Positions 1 through 6,622 of a DNA stretch of 11,351 bases are shown here, piece by piece. Position 1 is the first letter of the stretch, and every line of letters begins with the position of its first letter. This DNA is from Candidatus Bipolaricaulota bacterium. Lineage in GTDB: Bacteria; Bipolaricaulota; Bipolaricaulia; RBG-16-55-9. The stretch lies in assembly GCA_027021605.1 (NCBI GenBank), contig JALUUA010000139.1:1-11351 (forward strand), in the 5' to 3' direction. The notes under the pieces are model-generated. The model had not been told where the DNA came from. It searched no databases and saw only the letters and a program-made list of their open reading frames with translations. Made by a program: the position numbers and the translations under genes.

Positions 1-115
1 CATGGAAGCCTCGGAGGAGGAGCTGATGGAGGTCAAGGGGATCGCCCAGGTCCGGGCGCGCGCCATCCGCATCGGGCTCCAGCGCCTGAAGCGAAGCTTA
101 CTGCTCTGGGAGTGA
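1..115 (+). CDS. disA: DisA-like protein, C-terminal end (partial)
   Basis: Only the last 37 codons are visible. The reading frame enters at base 2 and ends at TGA 113-115. The peptide contains a helix-hairpin-helix pattern (LMEVKGIAQVRARAIRIGL, residues 8-26 of the visible part) followed by a basic tail. This closely resembles the C-terminal HhH region of DisA, the DNA-scanning diadenylate cyclase that makes c-di-AMP, whose catalytic domain would be N-terminal and outside the window. Other HhH proteins such as UvrC or RuvA-like DNA-binding proteins are possible, but the VKGI...VRARAI spacing and the position at the extreme C terminus favour DisA. It is the first gene of a + strand run; the next gene starts 72 nt downstream. 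Confidence 0.7.
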   Translation, partial: MEASEEELMEVKGIAQVRARAIRIGLQRLKRSLLLWE

Positions 116-187
116 AATCAAGCATCCGAATGGTTCTTCTCACGGTGAAGGCCCGTTATGGGAAAGCGTTTCCCCGAGGAGGAGCGC

Positions 188-409
188 ATGCGGGTTGAGT
201 ATGATGCGGAGAGGGATCTGTTGTATCTGGGGTTTCGGCCGCGGGCGAAGGCCGCTCGAACCGAGACGATCTGCCCCGGTGTTTATGCCGACTTCGATCG
301 CGAGGGAAGGCTCATCGGACTGGAAATCTTGGATGCTTCCGAGTGGCTTGGGGATCGGATTCAACCGGCGAGAAAAGTGACCTCCGCTAAGGGCGGGGAA
401 CAGGGGTGA
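188..409 (+). CDS. DUF2283 family small protein
   Basis: This 73-residue protein opens with RVEYDAERDLLYLGF and continues with ARTETICPGVYADFDREG and LIGLEILDAS. That succession is the hallmark of the DUF2283 family (small beta-rich proteins of unknown function, often next to toxin-antitoxin or mobile genes). An in-frame ATG at 158 would add ten residues, but the ATG at 188 is preferred: AGGAGG at 177-182 lies 5 nt before it, and family members normally begin just before the VEYD segment. The gene ends 6 nt before the GTG of the PNP gene, so the two are probably co-transcribed. The tail after ILDAS (about 25 residues, rich in K, R and G) looks disordered. No function can be assigned. Confidence 0.82.
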   Translation: MRVEYDAERDLLYLGFRPRAKAARTETICPGVYADFDREGRLIGLEILDASEWLGDRIQPARKVTSAKGGEQG

Positions 410-415
410 GTCTGT

Positions 416-1246
416 GTGGACGCACAACAGGAATGGGAGAAACTTCAAGCTGCCGCAAGCTTTCTAAGGGGGCGCGTTCCCGAATCCCCCAAGATCGGGC
501 TCGTGATGGGCTCCGGGCTCTCCGCAGCCCTCGGCCCCTTAGACCGCGAAACGAGCGTGCCCTGGGGGGAGATCCCCCACTTCCCGCAGCCCACCGTCGA
601 GGGCCACGCCGGGGAACTGACCTTCGGGACCCTTGCGGGCAAGAGCCTTGTAGTCCAGCGGGGGCGGGTGCACTATTACGAGGGCCGCTCGATGCGCGAG
701 ATCGTCTTCCCCGTGCGCCTGCTGAAGCTCTTAGGGGTGGAGATCCTGGTGCTCACGAACGCCGCCGGGGCCATTAACGATGCCTTTAGCGTGGGGGATT
801 TCGTCTTGATCACCGACCACATCAACACGATCCCCGACAACCCCTTGCGTGGTCCCAACCTAGACGCGCTGGGGCCCCGCTTTCCCAACCTCAACGACGC
901 CTACAGCCCCCGGCTTCGGGGGCTGGCCCACGAGGCCGCCCGGGAGGTCGGGCTCACGCTGCGGGAAGGGGTGTACGTGGCCACCCCCGGCCCGATGTAC
1001 GAGACGCCCGCCGAGATCCAAGCCTATAAGCGCCTGGGGGCGGATCTGGTGGGGATGAGCACCGTTCCCGAGGTGATCGCCGCGCGCCACTGCGGCCTGG
1101 AAGTGTTGGGGATCTCGTGCGTCACGAACTACGCCGCGGGCATCCGACCCGAGGCCCGACCCACCCACGAGGAGGTTCTGGAGGTCACCCAGCAGCGCGA
1201 GCAGGATCTCGCAAAGCTCCTTCGCGCCCTGCTCCCGCGGCTGTAA
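416..1246 (+). CDS. punA: Purine nucleoside phosphorylase (trimeric, PNP family)
   Basis: This 276-residue enzyme has the normal length for trimeric PNP, which splits inosine and guanosine (and deoxy forms) with phosphate into free base and ribose-1-phosphate in cytosolic purine salvage. Visible motifs are the phosphate loop MGSGLS (31-36, Ser33), VEGHAGEL with His64, GRVHYYEG (83-90; Arg84, His86, Tyr88), TNAAGAIN (114-121), GPMYETPAEI (192-201; Glu196), ADLVGMSTVPEVIAARH (209-225) and SCVTNYAAG (234-242; Asn238). Glu196 and Asn238 match the base-binding Glu and Asn of 6-oxopurine-specific trimeric PNPs, so an MTAP-type (adenine-specific) enzyme is less likely. The GTG start at 416 is supported by AGGGGTGAG at 402-410, which overlaps the stop of the DUF2283 gene. 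The stop TAA lies in a short CTG-taa-CAG repeat. Confidence 0.95.
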   Translation: MDAQQEWEKLQAAASFLRGRVPESPKIGLVMGSGLSAALGPLDRETSVPWGEIPHFPQPTVEGHAGELTFGTLAGKSLVVQRGRVHYYEGRSMREIVFPVRLLKLLGVEILVLTNAAGAINDAFSVGDFVLITDHINTIPDNPLRGPNLDALGPRFPNLNDAYSPRLRGLAHEAAREVGLTLREGVYVATPGPMYETPAEIQAYKRLGADLVGMSTVPEVIAARHCGLEVLGISCVTNYAAGIRPEARPTHEEVLEVTQQREQDLAKLLRALLPRL

Positions 1247-1390
1247 CAGCAGCGCTCCTCGTTCATCTCCGTGCCCATCGGGTTCCCAAGGGGAGCGTAA
1301 CACAGGCCACGTTCACGTGTCTTCTTCGGGGGTGTCGGAGTTTATCCCCCTCCCGGGCCTCCCGCCCTTCTTCGGGGGCACCGATCCGCG

Positions 1391-1422
1391 CTACGCTCTG
1401 CTCTGCGCAGAGAGGAGCGTGG
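1391..1422 (+). promoter_or_regulatory. Hairpin covering a possible Shine-Dalgarno
   Basis: Bases 1391-1422 form a long imperfect palindrome. The core CTCTGCGCAGAG (1401-1412) is perfect. The outer arms ACGCTC (1393-1398) and GAGCGT (1415-1420) pair, with a G.U and a single G-A mismatch between arms and core, and C1391-G1422 closes the stem. In RNA this would be a strong stem with a GCGC loop. Its 3' arm contains AGGAG (1413-1417), the only good ribosome binding sequence near the GTG at 1428. If translation starts at 1428, the hairpin would hide its ribosome binding site. If it starts upstream, the palindrome is simply coding sequence. Function is inferred. Confidence 0.45.
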
Positions 1423-1427
1423 GTGTC

Positions 1428-1925
1428 GTGGAGAACTGGCCGTGGATCTTGGCCGCGGCAGCGGCGGTCGCAACGGGGCTGGCGTGGGTTATAGGCGGTC
1501 CCCCGCAGGTGGCCGTGCACGTCCCTGAAAACGTCGTCCAGGAGGTGGCCGACCAGGCCGCGCCCGCGATCGAGGGGGTCCAGGCCGCCGCCCTCCTCCT
1601 CCAGGAGGAGGCCAAGGCGATCGAGCGCTCCAACGAGGCCGTCCGCCGAATGGCCAACTTCGTGACCGCCACCGCCGTGGCCGCCGTTCTGCTGCTGATC
1701 CTGACGAGTTTGTTAACGCACCGCCAGGTGAGCCGCCTCTCGGGGCTGGTGGGCCGCTGGCTGGAGATCGAGGAGCACCGCTCCGCCCGCTTCCAGGAGC
1801 TGATGGAGCAGATGGCCCTTTCCACGCAGTCGCAACCCCCGTCCTCGTCACCATCCCCATCCCGCTCCCCCGACGGGAACGGCTCCGAGCCCCTTTCGAC
1901 GCCGAAGTTCCGCCCCTGGTCCTAA
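1428..1925 (+). CDS. Hypothetical two-TM membrane protein with coiled coil
   Basis: I do not recognise this family. From GTG 1428 the protein has 165 residues: a hydrophobic N-terminal segment (about 5-23), a hydrophilic Ala/Glu-rich stretch with helical character (about 30-75), a second TM segment (about 79-97), a heptad-like charged helix (about 100-131) and a disordered Ser/Pro tail (about 135-160). The frame is open further upstream to a GTG at 1317 (202 residues). That start has no convincing ribosome binding site and would add a low-complexity leader, whereas 1428 has AGGAG 10 nt upstream and puts a TM segment at the N terminus. It follows PNP on the same strand. Its last 4 bases overlap the stop codon of the convergent thioesterase gene. 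The architecture resembles small membrane-anchored scaffold or methyl-accepting-like fragments, but no signature supports a function. Confidence 0.6.
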   Translation: MENWPWILAAAAAVATGLAWVIGGPPQVAVHVPENVVQEVADQAAPAIEGVQAAALLLQEEAKAIERSNEAVRRMANFVTATAVAAVLLLILTSLLTHRQVSRLSGLVGRWLEIEEHRSARFQELMEQMALSTQSQPPSSSPSPSRSPDGNGSEPLSTPKFRPWS

Positions 1926-2383
1926 GAGGACAACCCGAGCCGCCGGGCCCACTCGGCCCACTCCTCCGGGAAGGCCGGGTAGAAATTCCCCAAGCTGCGG
2001 GCCACCGGCGTGTCGTCGTGAGCCCGCACGGCGGTCGCCCGCACGGTGACCCGGCGGGGGTGGGCTTCGGTGACCTCCGCCCGCAGCCGGAGGGGCTCGC
2101 CGGGCCGGGCGGCCTGGGCGAACTTGATGCGCAGCTCCCGCGTGACGCAGAACGCCTCCGCGCGGTAGGACGCCGCCCAAATCGAGATCTCGTCCAACAA
2201 CCCCGTGAGAATGCCCCCGTGGACGAGGTCGGGATAGCCCACGTGGTGCTCCTTCGGGATGAAGACGGCGGTGACCACCCCGCTCTCGGGGTCGAGGTGG
2301 GAGCGCAGTCCCAGCGACTGGGGGTTCAGCGCGGGATCGCCGCAGACGAAGCACGACTTGTAGCGGGGCAGCTCGATGGGCAT
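1922..2383 (-). CDS. PaaI/4HBT-type hotdog thioesterase
   Basis: This 153-residue protein has the length and layout of single-domain hotdog thioesterases, which hydrolyse acyl-CoA-type thioesters in the cytosol. The diagnostic helix motif is VHGGILTGLLDE (54-65), with the HGG turn and a C-terminal acidic residue at the usual active-site position. Beta strands follow (TRELRIKFAQAARPGEPLRLRAEVTE). The N terminus carries CFVCG (11-15), a CxxC seen in a subset of PaaI-like proteins. Substrate is unknown. It starts 25 nt after the stop of the adenosine-specific kinase gene on the same strand and is probably the last gene of that operon; its own Shine-Dalgarno is weak, which fits translation following from the upstream gene. 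It converges with, and overlaps by 4 bp, the + strand membrane protein gene. Confidence 0.85.
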   Translation of the reverse strand: MPIELPRYKSCFVCGDPALNPQSLGLRSHLDPESGVVTAVFIPKEHHVGYPDLVHGGILTGLLDEISIWAASYRAEAFCVTRELRIKFAQAARPGEPLRLRAEVTEAHPRRVTVRATAVRAHDDTPVARSLGNFYPAFPEEWAEWARRLGLSS

Positions 2384-2408
2384 CGTCTCGTTTTCGTCCC
2401 GTTTGCGA

Positions 2409-2891
2409 TCAGAGCTTGTACCCGATCTTGCGCAGGAACTCTTTACGCTCTTGGACCTGTTCTTCCGTCTCGATGCCCTTCGACTTTACGCCGTCGATGA
2501 CGCCCAGGATCCCCCGCCCCTGCTCCGTCTCGGCGATAACGACTTCCACGGGGTTGGCCGTGGCGCAGTAGATGCGGCAGACCTCCGGGACCATCTTGAC
2601 GGCGTTGAGCACGTTGATGGGGAAGCAGTCCCTCAGCAGAATCAAAAACGCGTGTCCCGTCCCCAGCCTATAGGCGTTCTGCTTGGCCAGCTCCGTGAGT
2701 TCGGGGTCCGTCCCGCTCCAGCGCACCAAGGCAGGCCCGGAGGATTCGCAGAACGCCAGTCCAAACTTGATGCCGGGCACAGACGTGACGAGCGCCTCGT
2801 GCAGGTCCTCCACGGTCTTGATGAAGTGCGATTGTCCCAGGATGAGATTGACCTCCTCCGGCTTCTCGATCTTTACGGTAAGAAGTTCCAT
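2409..2891 (-). CDS. Adenosine-specific kinase family protein (DUF355)
   Basis: This 160-residue protein matches the adenosine-specific kinase/DUF355 family from end to end: VKIEKPEEVNLILGQSHFIKTVEDLHEAL near the N terminus, the central stretch IKFGLAFCESSGPALVRWSG (41-60), GTGHAFLILLRDCFPINVLNAVK (77-99), and CATANPVEVVIAE with GRGILGVIDG (109-134). The family is common in archaea and thermophilic bacteria. Its name rests on structural and binding work with a few members, so the kinase activity is inherited annotation. The ATG at 2891 is well supported by AAGGAGG (2904-2898 on the minus strand) with 6 nt spacing. A strong hairpin lies 4 nt upstream of that ribosome binding site. The thioesterase follows after 25 nt. 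A role in adenosine salvage would fit the PNP nearby, but that is inference. Confidence 0.88.
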   Translation of the reverse strand: MELLTVKIEKPEEVNLILGQSHFIKTVEDLHEALVTSVPGIKFGLAFCESSGPALVRWSGTDPELTELAKQNAYRLGTGHAFLILLRDCFPINVLNAVKMVPEVCRIYCATANPVEVVIAETEQGRGILGVIDGVKSKGIETEEQVQERKEFLRKIGYKL

Positions 2892-2908
2892 CCAGCACCT
2901 CCTTGTTG

Positions 2909-2945
2909 GGCTAAGCGCTTGAGCAGCGCAACGAGGCGCTTAGCC
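2909..2945 (-). promoter_or_regulatory. Intercistronic hairpin before the DUF355 gene
   Basis: GGCTAAGCGC (2909-2918) and GCGCTTAGCC (2936-2945) are perfect 10-bp inverted repeats around a 17-nt loop. One arm contains the stop codon of the HicB-like gene (2940-2942). On the minus strand transcript the hairpin is followed directly by CAACAAGGAGG, with no T run, so it is not a classical intrinsic terminator. It may stabilise or process the mRNA, or attenuate readthrough into the kinase gene, whose ribosome binding site begins 4 nt after the stem. Confidence 0.6.
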
Positions 2946-3170
2946 GGAACTCGCGGCCACCTCGGGGACATGGTCTTGCACCCTCAACACGATCTCTACT
3001 TGTCCCTGAAAGCCCTTTTCCTCTTCGACATAGAGCTGAGCTGCCTCCTTAACGTTTTTTAGTAGCTCGTCTAAGGAGTCCGCAAATGTGTAGATGCTGT
3101 GCTCGCGGGCACGGGCACACCAGCTTTCTCCATCCCAATAGGCTTCAAACTCGATTCGTGCCGTAGGCAC
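2940..3170 (-). CDS. HicB-like small protein (possible antitoxin)
   Basis: This 76-residue protein reads ARIEFEAYWDGESWCARA, then YTFADSLDELLKNVKEAAQLYVEEE. This is the HicB-type pattern of two beta strands around a D-G-x-W-x-A core followed by an amphipathic helix, also seen in partial-RNase-H-fold antitoxins. HicB proteins usually neutralise HicA mRNA interferases, but no intact HicA is present on either side, and no helix-turn-helix or ribbon-helix-helix DNA-binding domain follows the core. The GTG at 3170 is preferred because GGGGGTGAG lies just upstream; a GTG at 3185 would add five residues. The stop lies within a hairpin, and the kinase gene begins 48 nt further on. It may be an orphan antitoxin or a small regulator of another kind. 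Confidence 0.55.
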   Translation of the reverse strand: MPTARIEFEAYWDGESWCARAREHSIYTFADSLDELLKNVKEAAQLYVEEEKGFQGQVEIVLRVQDHVPEVAASSG

Positions 3171-3288
3171 AAAGCTCACCCCCACGGAGTCTACTGTCCC
3201 TTGCGCCGATCCGTCAACTTCTTAAGAACGCATGAACCCCGGCCCCGATTTCGGCATTCACCGTGTAGCGACCCCGCTCCGAGGAGAC

Positions 3289-3294
3289 TATAAT
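3289..3294 (+). promoter_or_regulatory. Possible -10 box of the PDZ-ABC operon
   Basis: A perfect TATAAT occurs 65 nt before the PDZ gene, in the gap between divergent genes. There is no good TTGACA-like box at 16-18 nt upstream and no extended TG motif, so the call is weak. The surrounding AT-richer patch (about 3287-3320) could serve promoters in both directions. Confidence 0.3.
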
Positions 3295-3358
3295 GTCGGA
3301 CCCGATATATCGAAGTCGATAACAAGGGGAAAAGCGAGCAAGAAGGGAGCAATCGGCG

Positions 3359-4453
3359 ATGATGCACGGGCGAGCGCGAACCCTCGTTGCGGCGTTAACG
3401 GTGCTTCTCTTCAGTGCGCTGCTGGGGTTTCCCCGGCAGGCGGGTGTGATCGAGAGCGGGACCTTCTTCTTCCAGATCGAGGGGGACGTCGGGATCGAGG
3501 GCTTCACGTACGAACGGCTCCCCGACGGAAACCTCAAACTTTCCTCGGAGTTTCAGGCCCTCTCCGAGGAGCTGGTGGTCGATTTCGGGACGGACAAGCT
3601 CTTCACCCAGGAGGTCGTCCTCACCCCCGATCTAGAACTCGTCTCCTACCGGGTGGACTCGGACACGGGACGGGGGCGGTTCTTCGTCGAGGTGACGGTG
3701 GAGGACGGGATCGCCACCATTCGGTTTGAGTTTGTGGACCCCGAGGGCGAGACGGAGCGCGGCGAGCGCCAGGTGATTCTCGAAGACGAGGTGATCACCA
3801 CCGGGATCGCCGCCAGCCAGTTCTTCCTCATGCAGGAGTTTCTCAACGAAAAGCTCGATCTTCGCGAGGGGGAAAGGAGAACCCTGATAGCCTTCGACCC
3901 CACGGACATCGACGAGCCCTTCGTGGAGCTTGTCTTCGAGCGCTTGGCTCCCGTGATCCTCGAGGACGTGCGCACCAAGCGGCAGCTCCGCGCGGCGCGG
4001 GTGGCCGTCCAGCAAGAGGATTTCCGCGCGGAGCTTCTGGCCTGCGAATCTCAAGAGGAGGGGGAAGAGGGCCCCTGCACGGAGCCGGGGCGTTTTTTGG
4101 GCTTTATCTCGAGCACGGCCACCCTCGCCGGGGTGCGCGTCCAAGACGCTCCGGGCGGCGGGGCCCTGGTCGTAGACGTCGCGCCCGGGTCGTTCGCCGC
4201 CCAGGCCGGGCTCCAAAGGGGCGATGTCATCACGCACGTAGACGGCATTCGGGTCGACGACGCGCGGGATCTGCGCAGCCTTATCCGCTTCCGCGACCCC
4301 AGCGAGCCCGTCACCCTCACGGTCCTGCGGGGCAACGAAACCCTGGAGATCGAGGTGCGTTTGAGCGGTTCTCGGCTCCTCGTCTTCCGGGTCGACCTCT
4401 TCGAGGGCGGCTTTACGGTCTTGGGGGAGGCCGGATCCGAGGGGGCTCCCTGA
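3359..4453 (+). CDS. Exported PDZ-domain protein of an ABC operon
   Basis: This 364-residue protein begins with a basic N terminus and hydrophobic core (RARTLVAALTVLLFSALLG, about 5-23). That is a signal peptide or anchor without a lipobox cysteine, so it likely acts outside the cytoplasmic membrane. Residues about 31-225 are beta-rich and not recognised. Residues about 256-336 form a PDZ domain: VVDVAPGSFAAQAGLQRGDVI carries the typical A-G-L-x-x-G-D-x-I turn, followed by HVDGIRVDDARDLRSLI. No protease domain is present, so it is not a DegP or CtpA type enzyme. Cys229 and Cys240 flank an acidic loop and could form a disulfide. GGGAG (3345-3349) precedes the ATG at 3359. Its TGA overlaps the ATG of the ATPase gene by one base, implying translational coupling, so it is probably a partner or substrate-handling subunit of the transporter. 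Confidence 0.85.
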   Translation: MMHGRARTLVAALTVLLFSALLGFPRQAGVIESGTFFFQIEGDVGIEGFTYERLPDGNLKLSSEFQALSEELVVDFGTDKLFTQEVVLTPDLELVSYRVDSDTGRGRFFVEVTVEDGIATIRFEFVDPEGETERGERQVILEDEVITTGIAASQFFLMQEFLNEKLDLREGERRTLIAFDPTDIDEPFVELVFERLAPVILEDVRTKRQLRAARVAVQQEDFRAELLACESQEEGEEGPCTEPGRFLGFISSTATLAGVRVQDAPGGGALVVDVAPGSFAAQAGLQRGDVITHVDGIRVDDARDLRSLIRFRDPSEPVTLTVLRGNETLEIEVRLSGSRLLVFRVDLFEGGFTVLGEAGSEGAP

Positions 4454-5217
4454 TGGGCGAGAGGGGAATCGTCCGCGCCGAGAACTTGGTGAAGGTCTAC
4501 CGCATGGGCAAGGTCGACGTGCGGGCCCTCGACGGGGTTTCGCTCACGATCCCGGAGGGGGAGTTTCTGGCGATCATGGGGCCCTCGGGCTCGGGGAAGA
4601 GTACCTTGATGAACCTCATCGGCTGCCTCGACAAGCCCACCTCGGGGACGCTCCTCGTGGACGGCCAGGATGTCACCCGGCTGGGCGATCGCCGCCTGGC
4701 GAAGCTGCGGGGGCGCACGATCGGGTTCGTCTTCCAGACCTTCAACCTGATCCCGCGGATCAGCGCGCTGGACAACGTGCTGCTCCCCATGGGGTTAGTG
4801 GGGGCGATCCCCAAGTCCCAACGCCGCAAGCGGGCCATTGAGCTGTTAGAGCAGGTGGGCTTGGGCCACCGCGTAAGGCACATGCCCAACGAGCTCTCGG
4901 GCGGGGAGCGGCAGCGGGTGGCGATCGCCCGCGCCTTGGCCAACGATCCCAAATTACTCTTGGCCGACGAGCCCACGGGAAATTTGGACACGAAGACGGG
5001 GCGCGCCATCCTCGAGCTCTTCAAGGAGCTCCATAGGCAAGGCCGTACGATCGTTTTGGTCACCCACGACCCCGATGTGGCTTCCTACGCCGAGCGCATC
5101 GTGCGTTTGGTGGACGGGAGGATCGTCGCCGTGGAGACGAGTCCCTCGGCCGTTGACCGCGGCAGAGGGGTGGAAGTCGCGGCAGGTCCAAAGGAGGGGG
5201 CCCATGGAGCTGCGTGA
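4453..5217 (+). CDS. ABC transporter ATPase, MacB/LolD family
   Basis: This 254-residue cytoplasmic ATPase has all the core motifs: Walker A GPSGSGKST (43-51), Q-loop Gln95 in FVFQTFNLIPRISALDNV, signature LSGGERQRVAIARAL (148-162), Walker B LLLADEPTGNLD (168-179) and the switch His205 in VTHDPDVA. The FQTFNLIPRISALDNV and DEPTGNLD segments are typical of the MacB/LolD/FtsE group, which powers mechanotransmission-type permeases rather than classical importers. The C-terminal 25 residues beyond GRIVAVE look unstructured. The start overlaps the PDZ gene stop by one base, and the end overlaps the permease start by 14 bases, so the three genes form one translationally coupled operon. Confidence 0.95.
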   Translation: MGERGIVRAENLVKVYRMGKVDVRALDGVSLTIPEGEFLAIMGPSGSGKSTLMNLIGCLDKPTSGTLLVDGQDVTRLGDRRLAKLRGRTIGFVFQTFNLIPRISALDNVLLPMGLVGAIPKSQRRKRAIELLEQVGLGHRVRHMPNELSGGERQRVAIARALANDPKLLLADEPTGNLDTKTGRAILELFKELHRQGRTIVLVTHDPDVASYAERIVRLVDGRIVAVETSPSAVDRGRGVEVAAGPKEGAHGAA

Positions 5218-6526
5218 GGCCGTGCGTCTTAGCTTTACGAACATCAAGAGCCACAAGCTGCGAAACGTGCTGGCCGTCTTGAGCGTCACCATCGGGATTG
5301 CGGCCGTGATCGCGGTGGTGACGATGAGCAAGGGGTTCGAGTCGGCGCTCCTTACCCTGCTGACCAAGGACATGCTCCGGGCGAACATGATCCTCGTCAC
5401 CGTCGAGGGGAGCCGGTCGCTCTTCGGCAGCGATCAGGTCTTCACCCTGCGGGACGTTGAGAACGTCCGCGCGATGGAGGGGGTGGAGGCCGTGGACGTC
5501 TTCTCCCGGGTCAACGGGAACCCCTTGAAGTTTCGCGGTCGGGTTCTCCCGGGGAACGTGCGGATCACGACGAGCCGGGAGATCATCCCCGTGGATGCGG
5601 GGCGCTTCGTGGAGGGCCCGGGGGAGGTGGTGATCGGCCCGGAGGTGGCTCGGGTCATCTGCCAGAGGCTCCTGGCGGAGGAGTTCCCGGACCTGGCGAA
5701 GGAGGAGCGGGAGCAGCGCTGTGAGCGCCCCGGTCGCACCCCCGAGGTGGCACAGCGGGTCCTGGGGCAGGTCGTCGAGCTCACCTACCTCGATGCAGAG
5801 GGCAAGGTCCACCGCAACGAACCCCTCACGGTGGTCGGCATCGTCAAGGAGTCCGAGTTCCTCCACCCGGAGTACTCGTACGTGAGCGTCGACTATCACG
5901 GCTTCACGGAGACGATCGGGGGCGAGGAGATGCCCGTGTTCACGGGCATCGTGGTGAGCGTGGCCCACATCAACGCGCTGGAGGCGGTAGCGGAACAGCT
6001 GCAGGAGTACTTTAACAGCTACATGTCCGACGCGCGCAAGCTCCTGGGCGACGACAAGGACATCGAGGTGAGCACCCTCAAGGAGCTGGTCGACGAGATC
6101 CAGAAGAACTTCGCCCAGTTTACCGTTTGGATCGGGGCAATCGCCGTGGTGGCCCTGCTGGTGGGGATGATCGGGGTGATGAACATCATGCTCATCACGG
6201 TCAAGGAGCGGACCCGCGAGATCGGGGTGATGAAGGCCACGGGCGCGACCCGGGGCGGGGTCCTGCGGCTGTTTCTCACAGAGGCTGTGTTCATCTGCGT
6301 GCTGGGCGCGATCTTTGGGATTCTGGCGGGGATCGGGCTGGCCGAGGTGTTCAACCGCTTTACGGTCTCCCTGTTCGAGATGGACGAGCCGATCCCCTTG
6401 GTGTTCGTGTGGGACTGGTACGCCGTCGCCGTGATCACGGGGATGATCGTGGGGATCGTAAGTGGCTTGTATCCCGCCTGGCAGGCGGCGCGGGTGAACC
6501 CGATTGAAGCGCTGAGATATGAGTAA
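5204..6526 (+). CDS. ABC transporter permease, MacB/FtsX type
   Basis: This 440-residue membrane protein has the MacB layout: TM1 at about 21-41 (NVLAVLSVTIGIAAVIAVVT), a large extracytoplasmic MacB_PCD-type domain (about 45-300), then the FtsX domain with TMs at about 305-331, 357-382 and 402-424. The cytoplasmic loop KERTREIGVMKATGATRGGV (334-353) and the end YPAWQAARVNPIEALRYE (423-440) are family hallmarks. The start at 5204 is chosen because AAGGAGG (5191-5197) sits 6 nt upstream and the protein then begins with MELREAVRLSF, the usual MacB opening; an open frame continues upstream but overlaps the ATPase. MacB-type pumps move substrates from the periplasmic side (lipoproteins, peptides, macrolides) using a MacA adaptor. 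None is seen here, and the exported PDZ protein occupies that position. The substrate cannot be named. Confidence 0.93.
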   Translation: MELREAVRLSFTNIKSHKLRNVLAVLSVTIGIAAVIAVVTMSKGFESALLTLLTKDMLRANMILVTVEGSRSLFGSDQVFTLRDVENVRAMEGVEAVDVFSRVNGNPLKFRGRVLPGNVRITTSREIIPVDAGRFVEGPGEVVIGPEVARVICQRLLAEEFPDLAKEEREQRCERPGRTPEVAQRVLGQVVELTYLDAEGKVHRNEPLTVVGIVKESEFLHPEYSYVSVDYHGFTETIGGEEMPVFTGIVVSVAHINALEAVAEQLQEYFNSYMSDARKLLGDDKDIEVSTLKELVDEIQKNFAQFTVWIGAIAVVALLVGMIGVMNIMLITVKERTREIGVMKATGATRGGVLRLFLTEAVFICVLGAIFGILAGIGLAEVFNRFTVSLFEMDEPIPLVFVWDWYAVAVITGMIVGIVSGLYPAWQAARVNPIEALRYE

Positions 6527-6554
6527 ACTCTAGCACTCCAGAGACACTCAAAAG

Positions 6555-6577
6555 GGGGCTGCTTGCTGGGCAGCCCC
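6555..6577. terminator. Bidirectional terminator-like hairpin
   Basis: GGGGCTGC (6555-6562) and GCAGCCCC (6570-6577) form a perfect 8-bp GC-rich stem with loop ttgctgg. It lies 28 nt after the permease stop and 45 nt after the stop of the convergent lipoprotein gene. On the minus strand the stem is followed by TTTTGAG, a short U tract typical of an intrinsic terminator. On the plus strand there is no U tract, though the position suits it for ending the ABC operon too. Confidence 0.7.
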
Positions 6578-6622
6578 GCTCCTACTCGTCGAGCTCGTCC
6601 TATGCTGTGCTGTATGGCTCTC

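Noticed and set aside
1308..1319. CACGT-TC-ACGTG inverted repeat as an operator
   Set aside because: It is only 5 bp per arm, with no promoter boxes around it, so it may be chance in GC-rich DNA.
5075..5203. 43-residue N-terminal extension of the permease
   Set aside because: It overlaps the ATPase coding region, while AAGGAGG before ATG 5204 and the MELREAVRLSF start fit the MacB family.
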